A stretch of 64,000 nucleotides of DNA, taken from contig JASJBB010000007.1 in NCBI GenBank assembly GCA_030066735.1, positions 17,216-81,215 of the forward strand. The letters are read 5' to 3'. Position 1 is the first letter of the stretch, and each line of letters begins with the position of its first letter. The translations under genes and the position numbers were made by a program. Positions 8,393 to 17,149 of this stretch are shown here, piece by piece. This DNA comes from Woeseiaceae bacterium (GTDB taxonomy: Bacteria; Pseudomonadota; Gammaproteobacteria; Steroidobacterales; Woeseiaceae). The notes under the pieces are model-generated. The model worked only from the letters and a program-made list of their open reading frames with translations, was not told the origin of the DNA and ran no database searches.

Positions 8393-9132
8393 TGCGTTTC
8401 TCCGGTGGTAGATGCGCGGATCGCTTTGTCGAACAACTTGTCATACCACGGCTGGCATTCTTCCAGCAGCGGCCCGAGGTGCTCGGGAAATTCGGTCTTG
8501 GCCCGGTAGGGCGAGAACCCCGTGCTTTTGTGCACGGCGTGATACCAGTGTGGCGCCCACACCCCATCTTCAGGCCGCGGCCCGGCCGGCCATTCGAGCA
8601 TCGCGGCGGTGAATGGATGGCCAAGATAATCGCACAGCTGACGCAGCACCCCGGCCGGGTCGAGCAGCAGCTCCCGGGAGTCGAGGATCGCCGGTTGCCG
8701 CCCTTCGCCACAGAGTTCGTCGTACAGCTCCCATTGCCGCTTCAGCCCGGTGTCCGCGAGCTGTGCATGCGGTACCTGGATGATCAGCGAGGGCAGCATC
8801 TCCTTCGGGTCGCGTATCAGGAACAGGTTGCAGGTCTCGCGCAGGAACCCGAGGTCGATATCGACCAGATGGTGAGCCATGTGCTTGATGAACAAACGCC
8901 GCGACGAGTCCGCGGCCTGCTGCTGCAACAAGCCTCTCATCACGGCATCGCCGTCGCAGTTCATCGCCGCCATGACGTCCGCCCCGCCGGGATGGTCGGC
9001 GCCCGAGACGCGCAGGTAGTGGCCGTACAGAGGCTCGTCGACGACCAGCATGTCGTCGCGTTGCGCGAAGCTGTACATGAGCGCTGTGGACACATTACGT
9101 GGTCCGGACCACAGGCAAATCGGCGTTGTCAT
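8389..9132 (-). CDS. P-loop protein, sulfotransferase-like, coupled to the aminotransferase
   Basis: A 247-residue protein beginning ICLWSGPRNVSTALMYSF. This resembles the 5'-phosphosulfate-binding loop of sulfotransferases (a strand, then S/R-x-x-S-T) rather than a canonical GxxxxGK[ST] Walker A. A later segment, CNLFLIRDPKEMLPSL, resembles the 3'-phosphate-binding R-D-P region of that fold. Both PAPS-contact regions are therefore present in recognisable form. The gene starts the two-gene transcription unit, and its stop overlaps the aminotransferase start. Substrate and actual activity are unknown; it might act on the product of, or the substrate for, the aminotransferase, or it might be a non-sulfating P-loop domain. 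Confidence 0.75.
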   Translation of the reverse strand: MTTPICLWSGPRNVSTALMYSFAQRDDMLVVDEPLYGHYLRVSGADHPGGADVMAAMNCDGDAVMRGLLQQQAADSSRRLFIKHMAHHLVDIDLGFLRETCNLFLIRDPKEMLPSLIIQVPHAQLADTGLKRQWELYDELCGEGRQPAILDSRELLLDPAGVLRQLCDYLGHPFTAAMLEWPAGPRPEDGVWAPHWYHAVHKSTGFSPYRAKTEFPEHLGPLLEECQPWYDKLFDKAIRASTTGETQ

Positions 9133-9218
9133 CGTGTAATGCCCTGCCTTATGTGCGTTCCGTCACAAAATAGTGGCGCGGAGTGTGCCGGGAAGGTCAA
9201 TTTAACTAAACTTGGGCC

Positions 9219-9794
9219 ATGTTCAAGACCTTCATAGCGGGAATTCTGCTCGGCATCGCTGGAGCGGCGGCCGCTCTTTATTACGTGCCTGTCGTGGATC
9301 AGTCTCGCGAGCAGTCGATGATCGTCGTGCATCCGAATCACGGCAACACCGAGACGTTCCACATCAATATACCGACGGACCGCATCCTGGTCGGGGTGCC
9401 GGGCCAGGCCGAGCCGCTGCCGGCCGGCCTGGAGTGGCCGGACGATCTGCAATTCGCGGCGACACGTGCCGAGGTATTCAAGATCCGCAACGGTAAAGAC
9501 GCCGTTGTCGGTGTCGCAAGCCGCATCGCCGCGAGCGACGAAGTTGCCGGCGACGTCATCGAGTGGGTGTTTCACCTGCCCGCGCGAGGCTCGGCCTACG
9601 TGGTCATGGAGGCCCAGCCGCAGGAAGGCGGTTACCGGTTAGGCAGCCTTGCTACCGGCACGCGCGAGTTTGCGCCGCTGGTCGGCCACGTTACGGAACG
9701 CTGGGTCAGCAGCACCAGTGAATTTGACGACGACATGCAGGGCCGAATCGAGCTCATCACGGCGTTTGTCGGCCAGTTCGTGGAGGACGAATGA
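9219..9794 (+). CDS. membrane-anchored protein of unknown function
   Basis: A 191-residue protein with one N-terminal hydrophobic helix (FIAGILLGIAGAAAALYYVP, residues about 4-23) that is probably an uncleaved anchor. A periplasmic beta-rich domain follows, and I see no motif I can name in it. The ATG at 9219 has a GGAAGG stretch about 24 nt upstream, which is too far for a good Shine-Dalgarno, so the start is moderately certain. The stop overlaps the next gene by ATGA (9791-9794). The two proteins share anchor topology and probably act together. Confidence 0.7.
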   Translation: MFKTFIAGILLGIAGAAAALYYVPVVDQSREQSMIVVHPNHGNTETFHINIPTDRILVGVPGQAEPLPAGLEWPDDLQFAATRAEVFKIRNGKDAVVGVASRIAASDEVAGDVIEWVFHLPARGSAYVVMEAQPQEGGYRLGSLATGTREFAPLVGHVTERWVSSTSEFDDDMQGRIELITAFVGQFVEDE

Positions 9795-10492
9795 AATACC
9801 TCGTTGCCTTGCTGGTGGGAATGGCCGGTGGCGTCGCCGTGTTCCTGACGTTTCTGTACCTGAATCCCCTGACCACGACGAACCGGCTGTCCGCGCTGTC
9901 AGTGTCGGACAACCAGGTCATTACTTTCAATTACTCCGCCGTCGCAACGGATGCGCTGGTCTACACCAATGACGGCCGGTCACAGGTCACGCCGTACCCG
10001 GCCAAGGTGCTGCAGCTGTGGGAGCCCACGGTGCGGCGCACCGACGCGCGTGTCACCGTGCTGCGGGACGGCCGCGGCCAGCCGGCGGCGATCGGGGTCA
10101 AGTTCTCATCGGACTCCGAGAAGACCAACGTCCTCAACGGCGAAGCCATCGTGGACAGCGTGTGGCACATCTATGCGCCCGGCCAGGGCAGCCTGTTCGT
10201 GGAACAGCAGGAGAACTACTGGGGTTACCTGCGCGAGATCGCGATTCCGGCGCGCTGGAGTTCGGGCAAGAACTGGCGCGGTACCTGGAATGCCAGCATC
10301 ACGAGCGGCCCCGGCGCCCTGGGAACATCGAGGGTGTTCGGCGGTAGCGGTATCTTCGCGGGCCTGGAGTCTGACGCTGTCGAATCACTCAACGCAAAAG
10401 CTTACTCGGTGGAGCACGGGCCCGTAGCGATGGACGCGGAACTGGCCATCGAGATTCCGCGCCGCGACGCGGCTCTCAGCCAAGATCCTTGA
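9791..10492 (+). CDS. membrane-anchored protein of unknown function, partner of the upstream gene
   Basis: A 233-residue protein with an N-terminal anchor (YLVALLVGMAGGVAVFLTFLY) and then a periplasmic domain. It contains YTNDGRSQVTPYPAKVLQLW and a central block around EAIVDSVWHIYAPGQGSLFV. No family is recognised. The upstream protein has a comparable phrase (IEWVFHLPARGSAYVVMEAQ), so the two may be distant paralogues sharing one fold; that is inference from short similarity. Its last 17 nt overlap the 3' end of the convergent oxidoreductase gene. Confidence 0.72.
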   Translation: MKYLVALLVGMAGGVAVFLTFLYLNPLTTTNRLSALSVSDNQVITFNYSAVATDALVYTNDGRSQVTPYPAKVLQLWEPTVRRTDARVTVLRDGRGQPAAIGVKFSSDSEKTNVLNGEAIVDSVWHIYAPGQGSLFVEQQENYWGYLREIAIPARWSSGKNWRGTWNASITSGPGALGTSRVFGGSGIFAGLESDAVESLNAKAYSVEHGPVAMDAELAIEIPRRDAALSQDP

Positions 10493-11690
10493 GCTGAATC
10501 TCGGGGTTGGCCAGGTCGTCCGTGGCGGGACGAACCCGGTCCGCGATCAGTTTTTTCGACTGCATGAATTCACGCGGGGAATTGATCGCGTCAACGGCAA
10601 TCAGGACCCCGTCCGCGAGGTAGAAGCAGGCGAAGCTGCCGCCGGACGGGTCTCCACGCAGCACCACGTCGTCATAGCCTTCTGACAATCCGGCGATTTG
10701 CAGCTTGATATCGTACTGGTCCGACCAGAACCAGGGCACCTGGCAGTAGTGCGACTCGACGCCGCAGATGTTGCCCGCGGCGGTCTTGGCCTGCTCGAGG
10801 GCATTGTGCACGGACTCGAGCCGCAGCCGCCGACCATAGATGTCGTTGGGGTGAAACGTGCAGTCACCGATGGCATAGATGTCGGGGTCGGAGGTCTGGC
10901 AGCGGTCGTCGACGACGATGCCGTCGGCAACGTCGAGCCCGGCCTCTGCCGCAAGTTCCATGTTCGGCAGAATGCCGACGCCGACGACGACAAAGTCGGC
11001 GGGCAGTTTCTGGCCATCGGTCGTCAGCACCTGCCTGACCCGCCGCCTGCCTTCGAATCCGGCCAGCCCCGTGGACAGCAGCAGTCGCACGCCGCGTTCG
11101 GTATGCCTCAGCTGGTAATAGTCGGACACGTGCGGCGAAACCACCCGGCTCATGACCCGGTCCTCCATCTCGAGCACGGCAACCTGCATTCCGTGCTGGC
11201 AGCAGACTGCGGCTACTTCGAGCCCGATGTAACCGGCGCCGACGATGACGACATTCCTGCCCCCCGACATCTCCTTGCGAATGGCGTCGACGTCCGCAAT
11301 GCTGCGCAGGTAATGAATGCCGGGCAGCCCGGCGCCCTCGACCTGGATATCGCGCACCCGCGATCCGAGCGCGAGCACGAGCTTGTCGTAGTGAACGTCC
11401 CGGTCGCCGTCGATCGATACCGTGCGCGCAGCGCGATCAATGCTCGCAACGCGAGTCTCGAGCAGCACTTCGATCCCGGGGTCGTCGTAAAACGACCCGG
11501 GCTTGAAATACAGGCGTTCGGGCGGCAGTTCGCCGGCAAGAAACTTCTTGGACAGCGGCGGGCGCTGGTAGGGCAGGTGGGGCTCATCCCCAATGAGCAC
11601 GATCCGGCCGTCGAACTTGTGCTGTTTCAGGGAGGCCACGACCTGGCCCGCGCCGTGGCCAGCGCCGGCGATTACTACGGTTCCTGACAT
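10476..11690 (-). CDS. FAD-dependent NAD(P)H:ferredoxin/rubredoxin reductase-like protein
   Basis: A 404-residue two-dinucleotide-fold flavoprotein. The FAD-binding motif IAGAGHGAGQVVASL is at the N-terminus, and the NAD(P) motif VIVGAGYIGLEVAAV is mid-protein. The second FAD motif is YAIGDC, and a reductase C-terminal domain follows. PYQRPPLSKKFL after the first fold is typical of the electron-transfer reductases of aromatic-ring dioxygenases, rubredoxin reductases and AIF-like proteins. No Rieske, rubredoxin or oxygenase gene is adjacent, so the electron acceptor is unknown. It lies 13 nt downstream of the SLC13-type permease start-to-stop unit on the same strand and is likely co-transcribed with it. 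Confidence 0.9.
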   Translation of the reverse strand: MSGTVVIAGAGHGAGQVVASLKQHKFDGRIVLIGDEPHLPYQRPPLSKKFLAGELPPERLYFKPGSFYDDPGIEVLLETRVASIDRAARTVSIDGDRDVHYDKLVLALGSRVRDIQVEGAGLPGIHYLRSIADVDAIRKEMSGGRNVVIVGAGYIGLEVAAVCCQHGMQVAVLEMEDRVMSRVVSPHVSDYYQLRHTERGVRLLLSTGLAGFEGRRRVRQVLTTDGQKLPADFVVVGVGILPNMELAAEAGLDVADGIVVDDRCQTSDPDIYAIGDCTFHPNDIYGRRLRLESVHNALEQAKTAAGNICGVESHYCQVPWFWSDQYDIKLQIAGLSEGYDDVVLRGDPSGGSFACFYLADGVLIAVDAINSPREFMQSKKLIADRVRPATDDLANPEIQLKDLG

Positions 11691-11703
11691 TTGCTCGATA
11701 CTC

Positions 11704-14064
11704 CTAGACCGCCTGCAGTGGCCACAGGATCGGCAACAAGACCATGACCGTGATGAACACGACGATCGTCAGCGGCACACCGACTTTCAGGTAGTCGATG
11801 AACCGGTAGCCGCCAGGGCCCATGACCAGGATATTCGCCGGGTGCGAAATCGGGCTCGTGAAGCTCGCCGACGCCGCCATGGCGATCGCCATCATCGCGG
11901 TTTGCGGTTGCAGTCCCATATCCGACATGGCGGAGAATACGATCGGCGCCATCAGTACCACGAGCGCCGCGGTCGGAATGATCATCGTCGCCATGGCGGT
12001 CAGGACGTACAGACCCATGATGACGGGCCACGGCCCCGCATCGCCGAGCAACGCCATGACCTGGTCGGCGAGATAGGTCGCCGCGCCGGTTTCGGCCATC
12101 GCCGTGCCGAGCGGCAACATGCCTGCGATCAGGAATATCGCCCGCCAGTCGATCGAGCGGTACGCCTGCTCCATGTTGAGGCAGCCGGTGAGGACCATGA
12201 TGCTCGCGCCGATGACCGCCGCGACGGAGATCGGCGCCTTGCCCATCATGACCGAGACGACGACGGTCAGCATGATCAGCGCGGCCAGCGGCGCCCGACG
12301 GGTATCGGGAGGTTTCTGGCCGAGCGGTGTCAGGATCAGGAAATCCGAGTCGGACGACAGCAGTTGTAACCGGTCCCTGGGGCCCAGCAGTAACAGCGCA
12401 TCGCCAACCTGCAGGCGTTCGTCGGCAAGCTCGGCGCCCACGGTCTCGCCTTCGCGCCAGATGCCGGCGAGCTCGATACCGTAGCGCTCGCGAAAATTGA
12501 GTTCGCCGACGGTGCGGCCGGCCAGCGTGCTGCGCGGATCGAGCGTCGCGTCCATCAGCGTCAGCCTTTCCGATTCGAAGGCGCCCAGGTTGGCGGGTAC
12601 GGACGTCTCGATCTCGAATTCCTGCAGTCCGCGCAGTACGTCCAGGTCGGATGGCTGGCCCTCGATCAGCAGCAGGTCGCCGCCGGCCAGTTCCTCGTCG
12701 CCTCGCGGCATGACGCTCAGCTCGCCGTCGCGGAAAATAGCGACGACGCGAAAGTCGAACACGTCGGCGAGACGGCTCTTCCTGAGCGTGGCGCCGACGA
12801 GATCGCTCGCCTTGGGCAGCCTGACGACGAACATGCGGTCGTCTGTCTGGTATTGCTCCTGCAGGCGCTCGCCCTCGAGGATGTCGACCTCGGCGAAGTC
12901 GGAGAATTTCTCCAGCTGCGTGATCGCGTCGTGCTCGCCCTGGACCAGTACGCGTTCGCCCTTGCGCAACGGCACGTAGGCGAGATTGGTCAGCCGGTAG
13001 CGATTGCGGCGGCGCAGGCCCACGACGGCGACGTCGAAACGCGTGCGAAACGCGGCGTGCCGAACGAGCTCCGAAACGAGGGGTGACGTGTCGGCAATCG
13101 TGACCTCGGCATACGACACTTTGGCCGCGACCATGGATTTCAGAACCGGCGCCTCGCGTTCGATCACGAGGTCGCTCCAGCGGCGCAACTCCCGGAACTG
13201 GTCGACACGCCCCTGGACGAGGATGCCGTCGCCGCCGCGCAGGACCGTCTGCCGGCTGGGCAGCGGCTCGCTGCGCCCCTGGCGAACCAGCGCGAGGATA
13301 ATCAGGCCCGTCGAGGAGCCGATGCGGCTCTCTGCCAGCGTCTTGCCGACGAGAATCGAGCTCGTCGGCACCCGCATCATGAAGGTGCGTTCATGGAGCT
13401 TGTACTGGGTCCGCAGGCTGCGCTGGCTGATCTGCCGCCCGTGCTCGGCGATCTGCTTCGGCAACAGCATGCGGCCGAACAGCGCGACGAAGATGACGCC
13501 GATCGCCATGACCGCGCCGCCGAGCGGCGTGAAATCGAACAGCTTGAATGACTCGAGGCCGAAGCGGGTGAGTGACTCGCTGATCAGCAGGTTGGGCGGC
13601 GTGCCGATCTGCGTCATCAGGCCGCCGAGCAGGGTCGAGTAGGCCAGCGGCATCAACAGCCGCGACGCGGGTATGCGGGTACGGCGTGCGACGTCGACGA
13701 CGACGGGCAGCATCAGGGCGGCGACGCCGATATTGTTCATGAACGCGGAAAGTACGGCGCCGGTCACCATGATCACGACGATCATCGTGATCTCGCGGGT
13801 ACCGCCCAGTTTCATGACCTGGCGGCCGATGATGTCGGCGATTCCGGTCCTGGTCAGCCCTTCACTGAGGATGAACATGGCCCAGACCGTGATGACAGCG
13901 CCGTTGGAAAAGCCCGCGAACGCCTGGTCCGCGTCGACGAGGCCGGTGAGGGCCAGCGCACCGAGCACGAGCAACGCCACGAGGTCCATCCGAATGACTT
14001 CACTGATGAAGAGAACCAGCGAGACGCCAAGGATGATCAGGACAATGGCGATGTCGAGAGTCAT
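11704..14064 (-). CDS. SLC13/DASS-type anion permease with RCK_C repeats
   Basis: A 786-residue inner-membrane transporter. The N-terminal half begins directly with hydrophobic helices (MTLDIAIVLIILGVSLVLF), which is why I place the start at the ATG at 14064; the earlier in-frame start adds a polar extension. A helix with GTPPNLLISE is the substrate/sodium-site signature, and a similar C-terminal block (PTAALVVLMAPIV, FTSPISHPANIL) is its inverted-repeat partner. Between the halves lie about four RCK_C (TrkA-C)-like domains at roughly 210-560 (for example SSILVGKTLAESRIGS, SDLVGATLRKSRL, STLAGRTVGELNF). Related proteins carry sulfate or dicarboxylates; the substrate here is unknown. It is divergent from the alpha/beta hydrolase. 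Confidence 0.88.
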   Translation of the reverse strand: MTLDIAIVLIILGVSLVLFISEVIRMDLVALLVLGALALTGLVDADQAFAGFSNGAVITVWAMFILSEGLTRTGIADIIGRQVMKLGGTREITMIVVIMVTGAVLSAFMNNIGVAALMLPVVVDVARRTRIPASRLLMPLAYSTLLGGLMTQIGTPPNLLISESLTRFGLESFKLFDFTPLGGAVMAIGVIFVALFGRMLLPKQIAEHGRQISQRSLRTQYKLHERTFMMRVPTSSILVGKTLAESRIGSSTGLIILALVRQGRSEPLPSRQTVLRGGDGILVQGRVDQFRELRRWSDLVIEREAPVLKSMVAAKVSYAEVTIADTSPLVSELVRHAAFRTRFDVAVVGLRRRNRYRLTNLAYVPLRKGERVLVQGEHDAITQLEKFSDFAEVDILEGERLQEQYQTDDRMFVVRLPKASDLVGATLRKSRLADVFDFRVVAIFRDGELSVMPRGDEELAGGDLLLIEGQPSDLDVLRGLQEFEIETSVPANLGAFESERLTLMDATLDPRSTLAGRTVGELNFRERYGIELAGIWREGETVGAELADERLQVGDALLLLGPRDRLQLLSSDSDFLILTPLGQKPPDTRRAPLAALIMLTVVVSVMMGKAPISVAAVIGASIMVLTGCLNMEQAYRSIDWRAIFLIAGMLPLGTAMAETGAATYLADQVMALLGDAGPWPVIMGLYVLTAMATMIIPTAALVVLMAPIVFSAMSDMGLQPQTAMMAIAMAASASFTSPISHPANILVMGPGGYRFIDYLKVGVPLTIVVFITVMVLLPILWPLQAV

Positions 14065-14117
14065 TACCGCATTTATACAGGCTACACGGCGCGCGGAATA
14101 GGGCATCATGCGCAGCC

Positions 14118-14996
14118 ATGTCAGACGATGGCACATACGCGCCTGTTCGCCAGCGGCAATTGCGGCGGTTGTCGATTCGCGGCGTGGACTACGCCGTCAA
14201 CGAATGGGGCTGCGCGCGCGACCCGCTGCTCGTCTTCCTGCACGGGTTCGGCGACTGCGGCGCAACCTTCCAGTTCGTGGTCGACGCGTTGGCGCGCGAC
14301 TGGTTCGTCGTGGCGCCGGACTGGCGCGGCTTCGGGCTGACCGAGGTCGCGTCCGAGGCGTTCTGGTTTCCGGACTACCTCGCCGACCTCGACCACCTGT
14401 TGCAGCACTACAGTCCCGACGCGCCTGCGCGGCTCGTCGGCCACAGCATGGGCGGCAACGTCGCCGGCCTGTATGCGGGCGCGCGCCCGGATCGCGTGGC
14501 CGCATTCGTCAATCTCGAGGGTTTCGGCCTGCCTGACTCGGACCCTGTCGACGCGCCGCGCCGCTATCGGGACTGGCTCGAGAAGGGGCGCGTGCTGCCG
14601 GATCCGGTCGAGCGGCCGGGCTTCAATGCGCTCGCCGACCTGGTCCAGCGGCGCAATCCACGCATGACACCGGACCGGGCCCGGTTCGTGGCGCAATGCT
14701 GGGCCGAAGAGGTTGCCGCAGACCAGGTCCGGCTGCACATGCACCCGGCGCACAAGCTGCCGAACCCGGTGCTCTATCGACGGGCAGAGGCCGAGGCGTG
14801 CTGGCAAGCAGCCACGGCCCCGGTGCTGCTCGTCGCCGGCCGGCGCAGCGACTTCCCGCCGCCGCACGACCTGCCATTCCCGCGCTCCCGCGTTGCCTGG
14901 ATCGAGGACTCCGGCCACATGCTGCATTTCGAGCAGCCCGCGGCGCTGGCTGCCCTGCTCGAGGATTTCCTTGTAAATACATCCAGTACTGTATAA
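14118..14996 (+). CDS. alpha/beta hydrolase
   Basis: A 292-residue alpha/beta hydrolase fold protein. The oxyanion segment is FLHGFGDCGATF, the nucleophile elbow is GHSMGG and the catalytic His is in EDSGHMLHFEQP. The acid residue is probably in the VAGRRSDFPP segment. There is no signal peptide, so it acts in the cytosol. Substrate cannot be inferred. The ATG at 14118 starts 54 nt from the divergent permease start. The 3' end of the gene contains the likely promoter and LexA box of the downstream helicase gene. Confidence 0.88.
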   Translation: MSDDGTYAPVRQRQLRRLSIRGVDYAVNEWGCARDPLLVFLHGFGDCGATFQFVVDALARDWFVVAPDWRGFGLTEVASEAFWFPDYLADLDHLLQHYSPDAPARLVGHSMGGNVAGLYAGARPDRVAAFVNLEGFGLPDSDPVDAPRRYRDWLEKGRVLPDPVERPGFNALADLVQRRNPRMTPDRARFVAQCWAEEVAADQVRLHMHPAHKLPNPVLYRRAEAEACWQAATAPVLLVAGRRSDFPPPHDLPFPRSRVAWIEDSGHMLHFEQPAALAALLEDFLVNTSSTV

Positions 14997-14999
14997 AAA
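14971..14999 (+). promoter_or_regulatory. likely sigma-70 promoter of the UvrD-like helicase
   Basis: TTGTAA at 14971-14976 is followed by AT-rich -10 candidates: TATAAA at 14992 with a 15-bp spacer, or TAAAAA at 14994 with a 17-bp spacer. The site lies in the last codons of the hydrolase gene. It overlaps the LexA box, as expected for repression of initiation. Confidence 0.55.
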
Positions 15000-15006
15000 T
15001 ACAGAT
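14987..15006 (+). promoter_or_regulatory. LexA (SOS) box
   Basis: TACTGTATAAAAATACAGAT has the CTGT-N8-ACAG core intact. It matches the gammaproteobacterial consensus TACTGTATATATATACAGTA at all but a few inner and outer positions. It overlaps the hydrolase stop codon and lies 22 nt upstream of the helicase GTG. E. coli uvrD is likewise LexA-regulated, which supports function. Confidence 0.88.
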
Positions 15007-15027
15007 CGTTTCTGAGAGGAGAGCGCG

Positions 15028-17121
15028 GTGCAGGTCGCCGAACGGCTGGACGAACACCTCGACATGCTGAACCCGGGGCAGCGCCAGGCCGCCGAGTACG
15101 GTCAACAGCCCGCCGGCAGTCACTTCACAGCCGGGCCATTGCTCGTTATCGCGGGCGCCGGTACCGGCAAAACCATGACGCTGGCGCATCGGGTGGCGCA
15201 CCTCATCGTCCGCGGCGTGAGCCCCGAGCGCATCCTGCTGCTGACGTTCACGCGCCGCGCGGCCCAGGAGATGACGCGCCGGGTCGACGCCATCGTCCGC
15301 CGGGCGCTCGACGGCCAGCAGGTCTTGCCCGCGGGCATATTGCCGTGGTCCGGCACGTTTCACTCGGTCGCCAACCGGCTGCTACGCCGCTTCGCGCACA
15401 ACCTGGGCCTCGACCCGGCGTTTTCGGTGCTCGATCGCGGCGACGCCGCCGACGTCATCGACGTGACCCGGCACGACCTGGGCCTGACGAAGACATCGCG
15501 ACGGTTTCCGAAGAAGGACACTTGCCTTGCGATTTATTCGCGCTGCGTCAATTCGCAACTGGCGCTCGGCGAGGTCCTGAACGAGTCGTATCCGTGGTGC
15601 GCCGACTGGGAGTCCGAGCTGCGCGAACTGTTTCGCGGCTATGTCGCCCGCAAGCAGCATCACATGGCGCTGGACTACGATGACCTGTTGCTTTACTGGC
15701 ATCACCTGGTCGCGGACGCCGAACTCGGTGGCGAAATCGGGTCGTGGTTCGATCATGTGCTGGTCGACGAATACCAGGACACGAACATCGTGCAGGCGCG
15801 CATCCTGCGCGCATTGAAGCCGGACGGCGAGGGCCTGACCGTGGTCGGCGACGACGCGCAGTCCATCTACTCGTTTCGCGCGGCGGAGGTCGAGAACATC
15901 CTCGGTTTTCCCGACCAGTTCATGCCTGCCGCCGAGGTCGTCTCGCTCGAGCAAAACTATCGTTCGACCCAGGAGATCCTCGATTCGGCCAATCGCCTGA
16001 TTGCCGAGAGCGAGCGCCAGTATCGAAAAAACCTGTTTGCCGACAACAAGCACGGCGCGAAACCCACCTATGTAACCGTTGAGGACGGGGACGCCGAGAC
16101 GGAGTTCGTCGTCGATTCGATCCTGGCCAACCGCGAAGCCGGCATGCGTCTCATGGACCAGGCCGTGCTGTTTCGCGGGTCGCACCACAGCGATCGCCTG
16201 GAGCTCGAGCTCGTGCGGCGCAATATCCCGTATGTCAAGTACGGCGGCCTCAAGTTCCTCGAGGCGGCGCACGTCAAGGACATGCTGGCAGTACTGAAGT
16301 GGGCGGATAATCCGCGCAACCAGATTGCCGCGTTTCGGGTGCTCAAGCTGATGCCGGGATTCGGCCCGTCATACGCGGCGCGGTGTTACGAGCAGCTCGA
16401 GGCCGGCGACTTCCTGTTCACTGTGCTGCGTGACTACCGGCCACCGACGGCGGCGGCCGGCGAGTGGGTCGGGTTTTGCGAGCTGATGGCGAGCCTGGCG
16501 TCGACCGAAAGCGGAGATGCCGGCTGGCAGGCGCAGCTGGCCCAGGTGCGGCGCTGGTATCGTCCGCACCTCGAGCGCATCTACGACGGCGTCGAAACGC
16601 GCGAGGCCGATCTCGAACAGCTCGAGCAGATTTCCGGACGTTACGCGACTCGCGAGCGATTCCTCACCGAACTGACACTCGATCCGCCGAGCGCCGCCGG
16701 CGACCTGTCGGGCGACCCGCTGCTCGACGAGGATTACCTCGTGCTGTCCACCGTGCACTCCGCCAAGGGGCAGGAGTGGGACGCGGTATTCCTGCTCAAC
16801 GTGTCCGACGGCAACTTCCCGTCCGAGTTTTCCACGGGCAAGCCGGCGCTGGTCGAAGAAGAACGACGCCTGCTGTACGTGGCGATGACGCGCGCCCGGC
16901 AGCAGCTTGCGCTGATCGCGCCGCTCAGATACCACGTTACCCAGCAGCGCCGTGATGGCGACAAGCACGTCTACGGCGCGCGCAGCCGCTTTGTCAGCGA
17001 TGCCCTGCTCGAGACCATGGAGCGCGGTTTCCACGGGCGCGTTGACGCCGGCGGCCAGCCACTGGGCGCCCGCAGCGACAAACGTATCGACGTGGCTTCC
17101 CGGCTGCGGGACATGTGGTAG
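15028..17121 (+). CDS. UvrD/Rep-family SF1 DNA helicase, probably SOS-regulated
   Basis: A 697-residue superfamily 1A helicase. It has the Q-motif LNPGQRQAA, Walker A GAGTGKT at residues 43-49, Walker B/II VLVDEYQDTN, motif III VVGDDAQSIYSFRAAE, motif IV QNYRST, motif V VLSTVHSAKGQEWDAVFLLN and motif VI VAMTRARQQLAL. It is about the length of Rep (673 aa) and slightly shorter than UvrD (720 aa). It lacks the long basic C-terminus, so I do not choose between the names. The start is a GTG preceded by GAGAGGAGAG. It should unwind DNA 3' to 5' in repair or replication restart. A LexA box just upstream suggests induction by DNA damage. Confidence 0.94.
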   Translation: MQVAERLDEHLDMLNPGQRQAAEYGQQPAGSHFTAGPLLVIAGAGTGKTMTLAHRVAHLIVRGVSPERILLLTFTRRAAQEMTRRVDAIVRRALDGQQVLPAGILPWSGTFHSVANRLLRRFAHNLGLDPAFSVLDRGDAADVIDVTRHDLGLTKTSRRFPKKDTCLAIYSRCVNSQLALGEVLNESYPWCADWESELRELFRGYVARKQHHMALDYDDLLLYWHHLVADAELGGEIGSWFDHVLVDEYQDTNIVQARILRALKPDGEGLTVVGDDAQSIYSFRAAEVENILGFPDQFMPAAEVVSLEQNYRSTQEILDSANRLIAESERQYRKNLFADNKHGAKPTYVTVEDGDAETEFVVDSILANREAGMRLMDQAVLFRGSHHSDRLELELVRRNIPYVKYGGLKFLEAAHVKDMLAVLKWADNPRNQIAAFRVLKLMPGFGPSYAARCYEQLEAGDFLFTVLRDYRPPTAAAGEWVGFCELMASLASTESGDAGWQAQLAQVRRWYRPHLERIYDGVETREADLEQLEQISGRYATRERFLTELTLDPPSAAGDLSGDPLLDEDYLVLSTVHSAKGQEWDAVFLLNVSDGNFPSEFSTGKPALVEEERRLLYVAMTRARQQLALIAPLRYHVTQQRRDGDKHVYGARSRFVSDALLETMERGFHGRVDAGGQPLGARSDKRIDVASRLRDMW

Positions 17122-17149
17122 AAAAAAGGCGGCGACCGAAGTCACCGCC
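17122..17149 (-). terminator. intrinsic terminator reading leftwards, with UUCG tetraloop
   Basis: On the minus strand GGCGGTGAC pairs with GTCGCCGCC around a TTCG loop (one G-U wobble) and is followed by six T. That is a textbook Rho-independent terminator for leftward transcription. Both flanking genes are on the plus strand. The nearest minus-strand transcript from the right is ilvA, across the aldolase gene. Confidence 0.75.
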
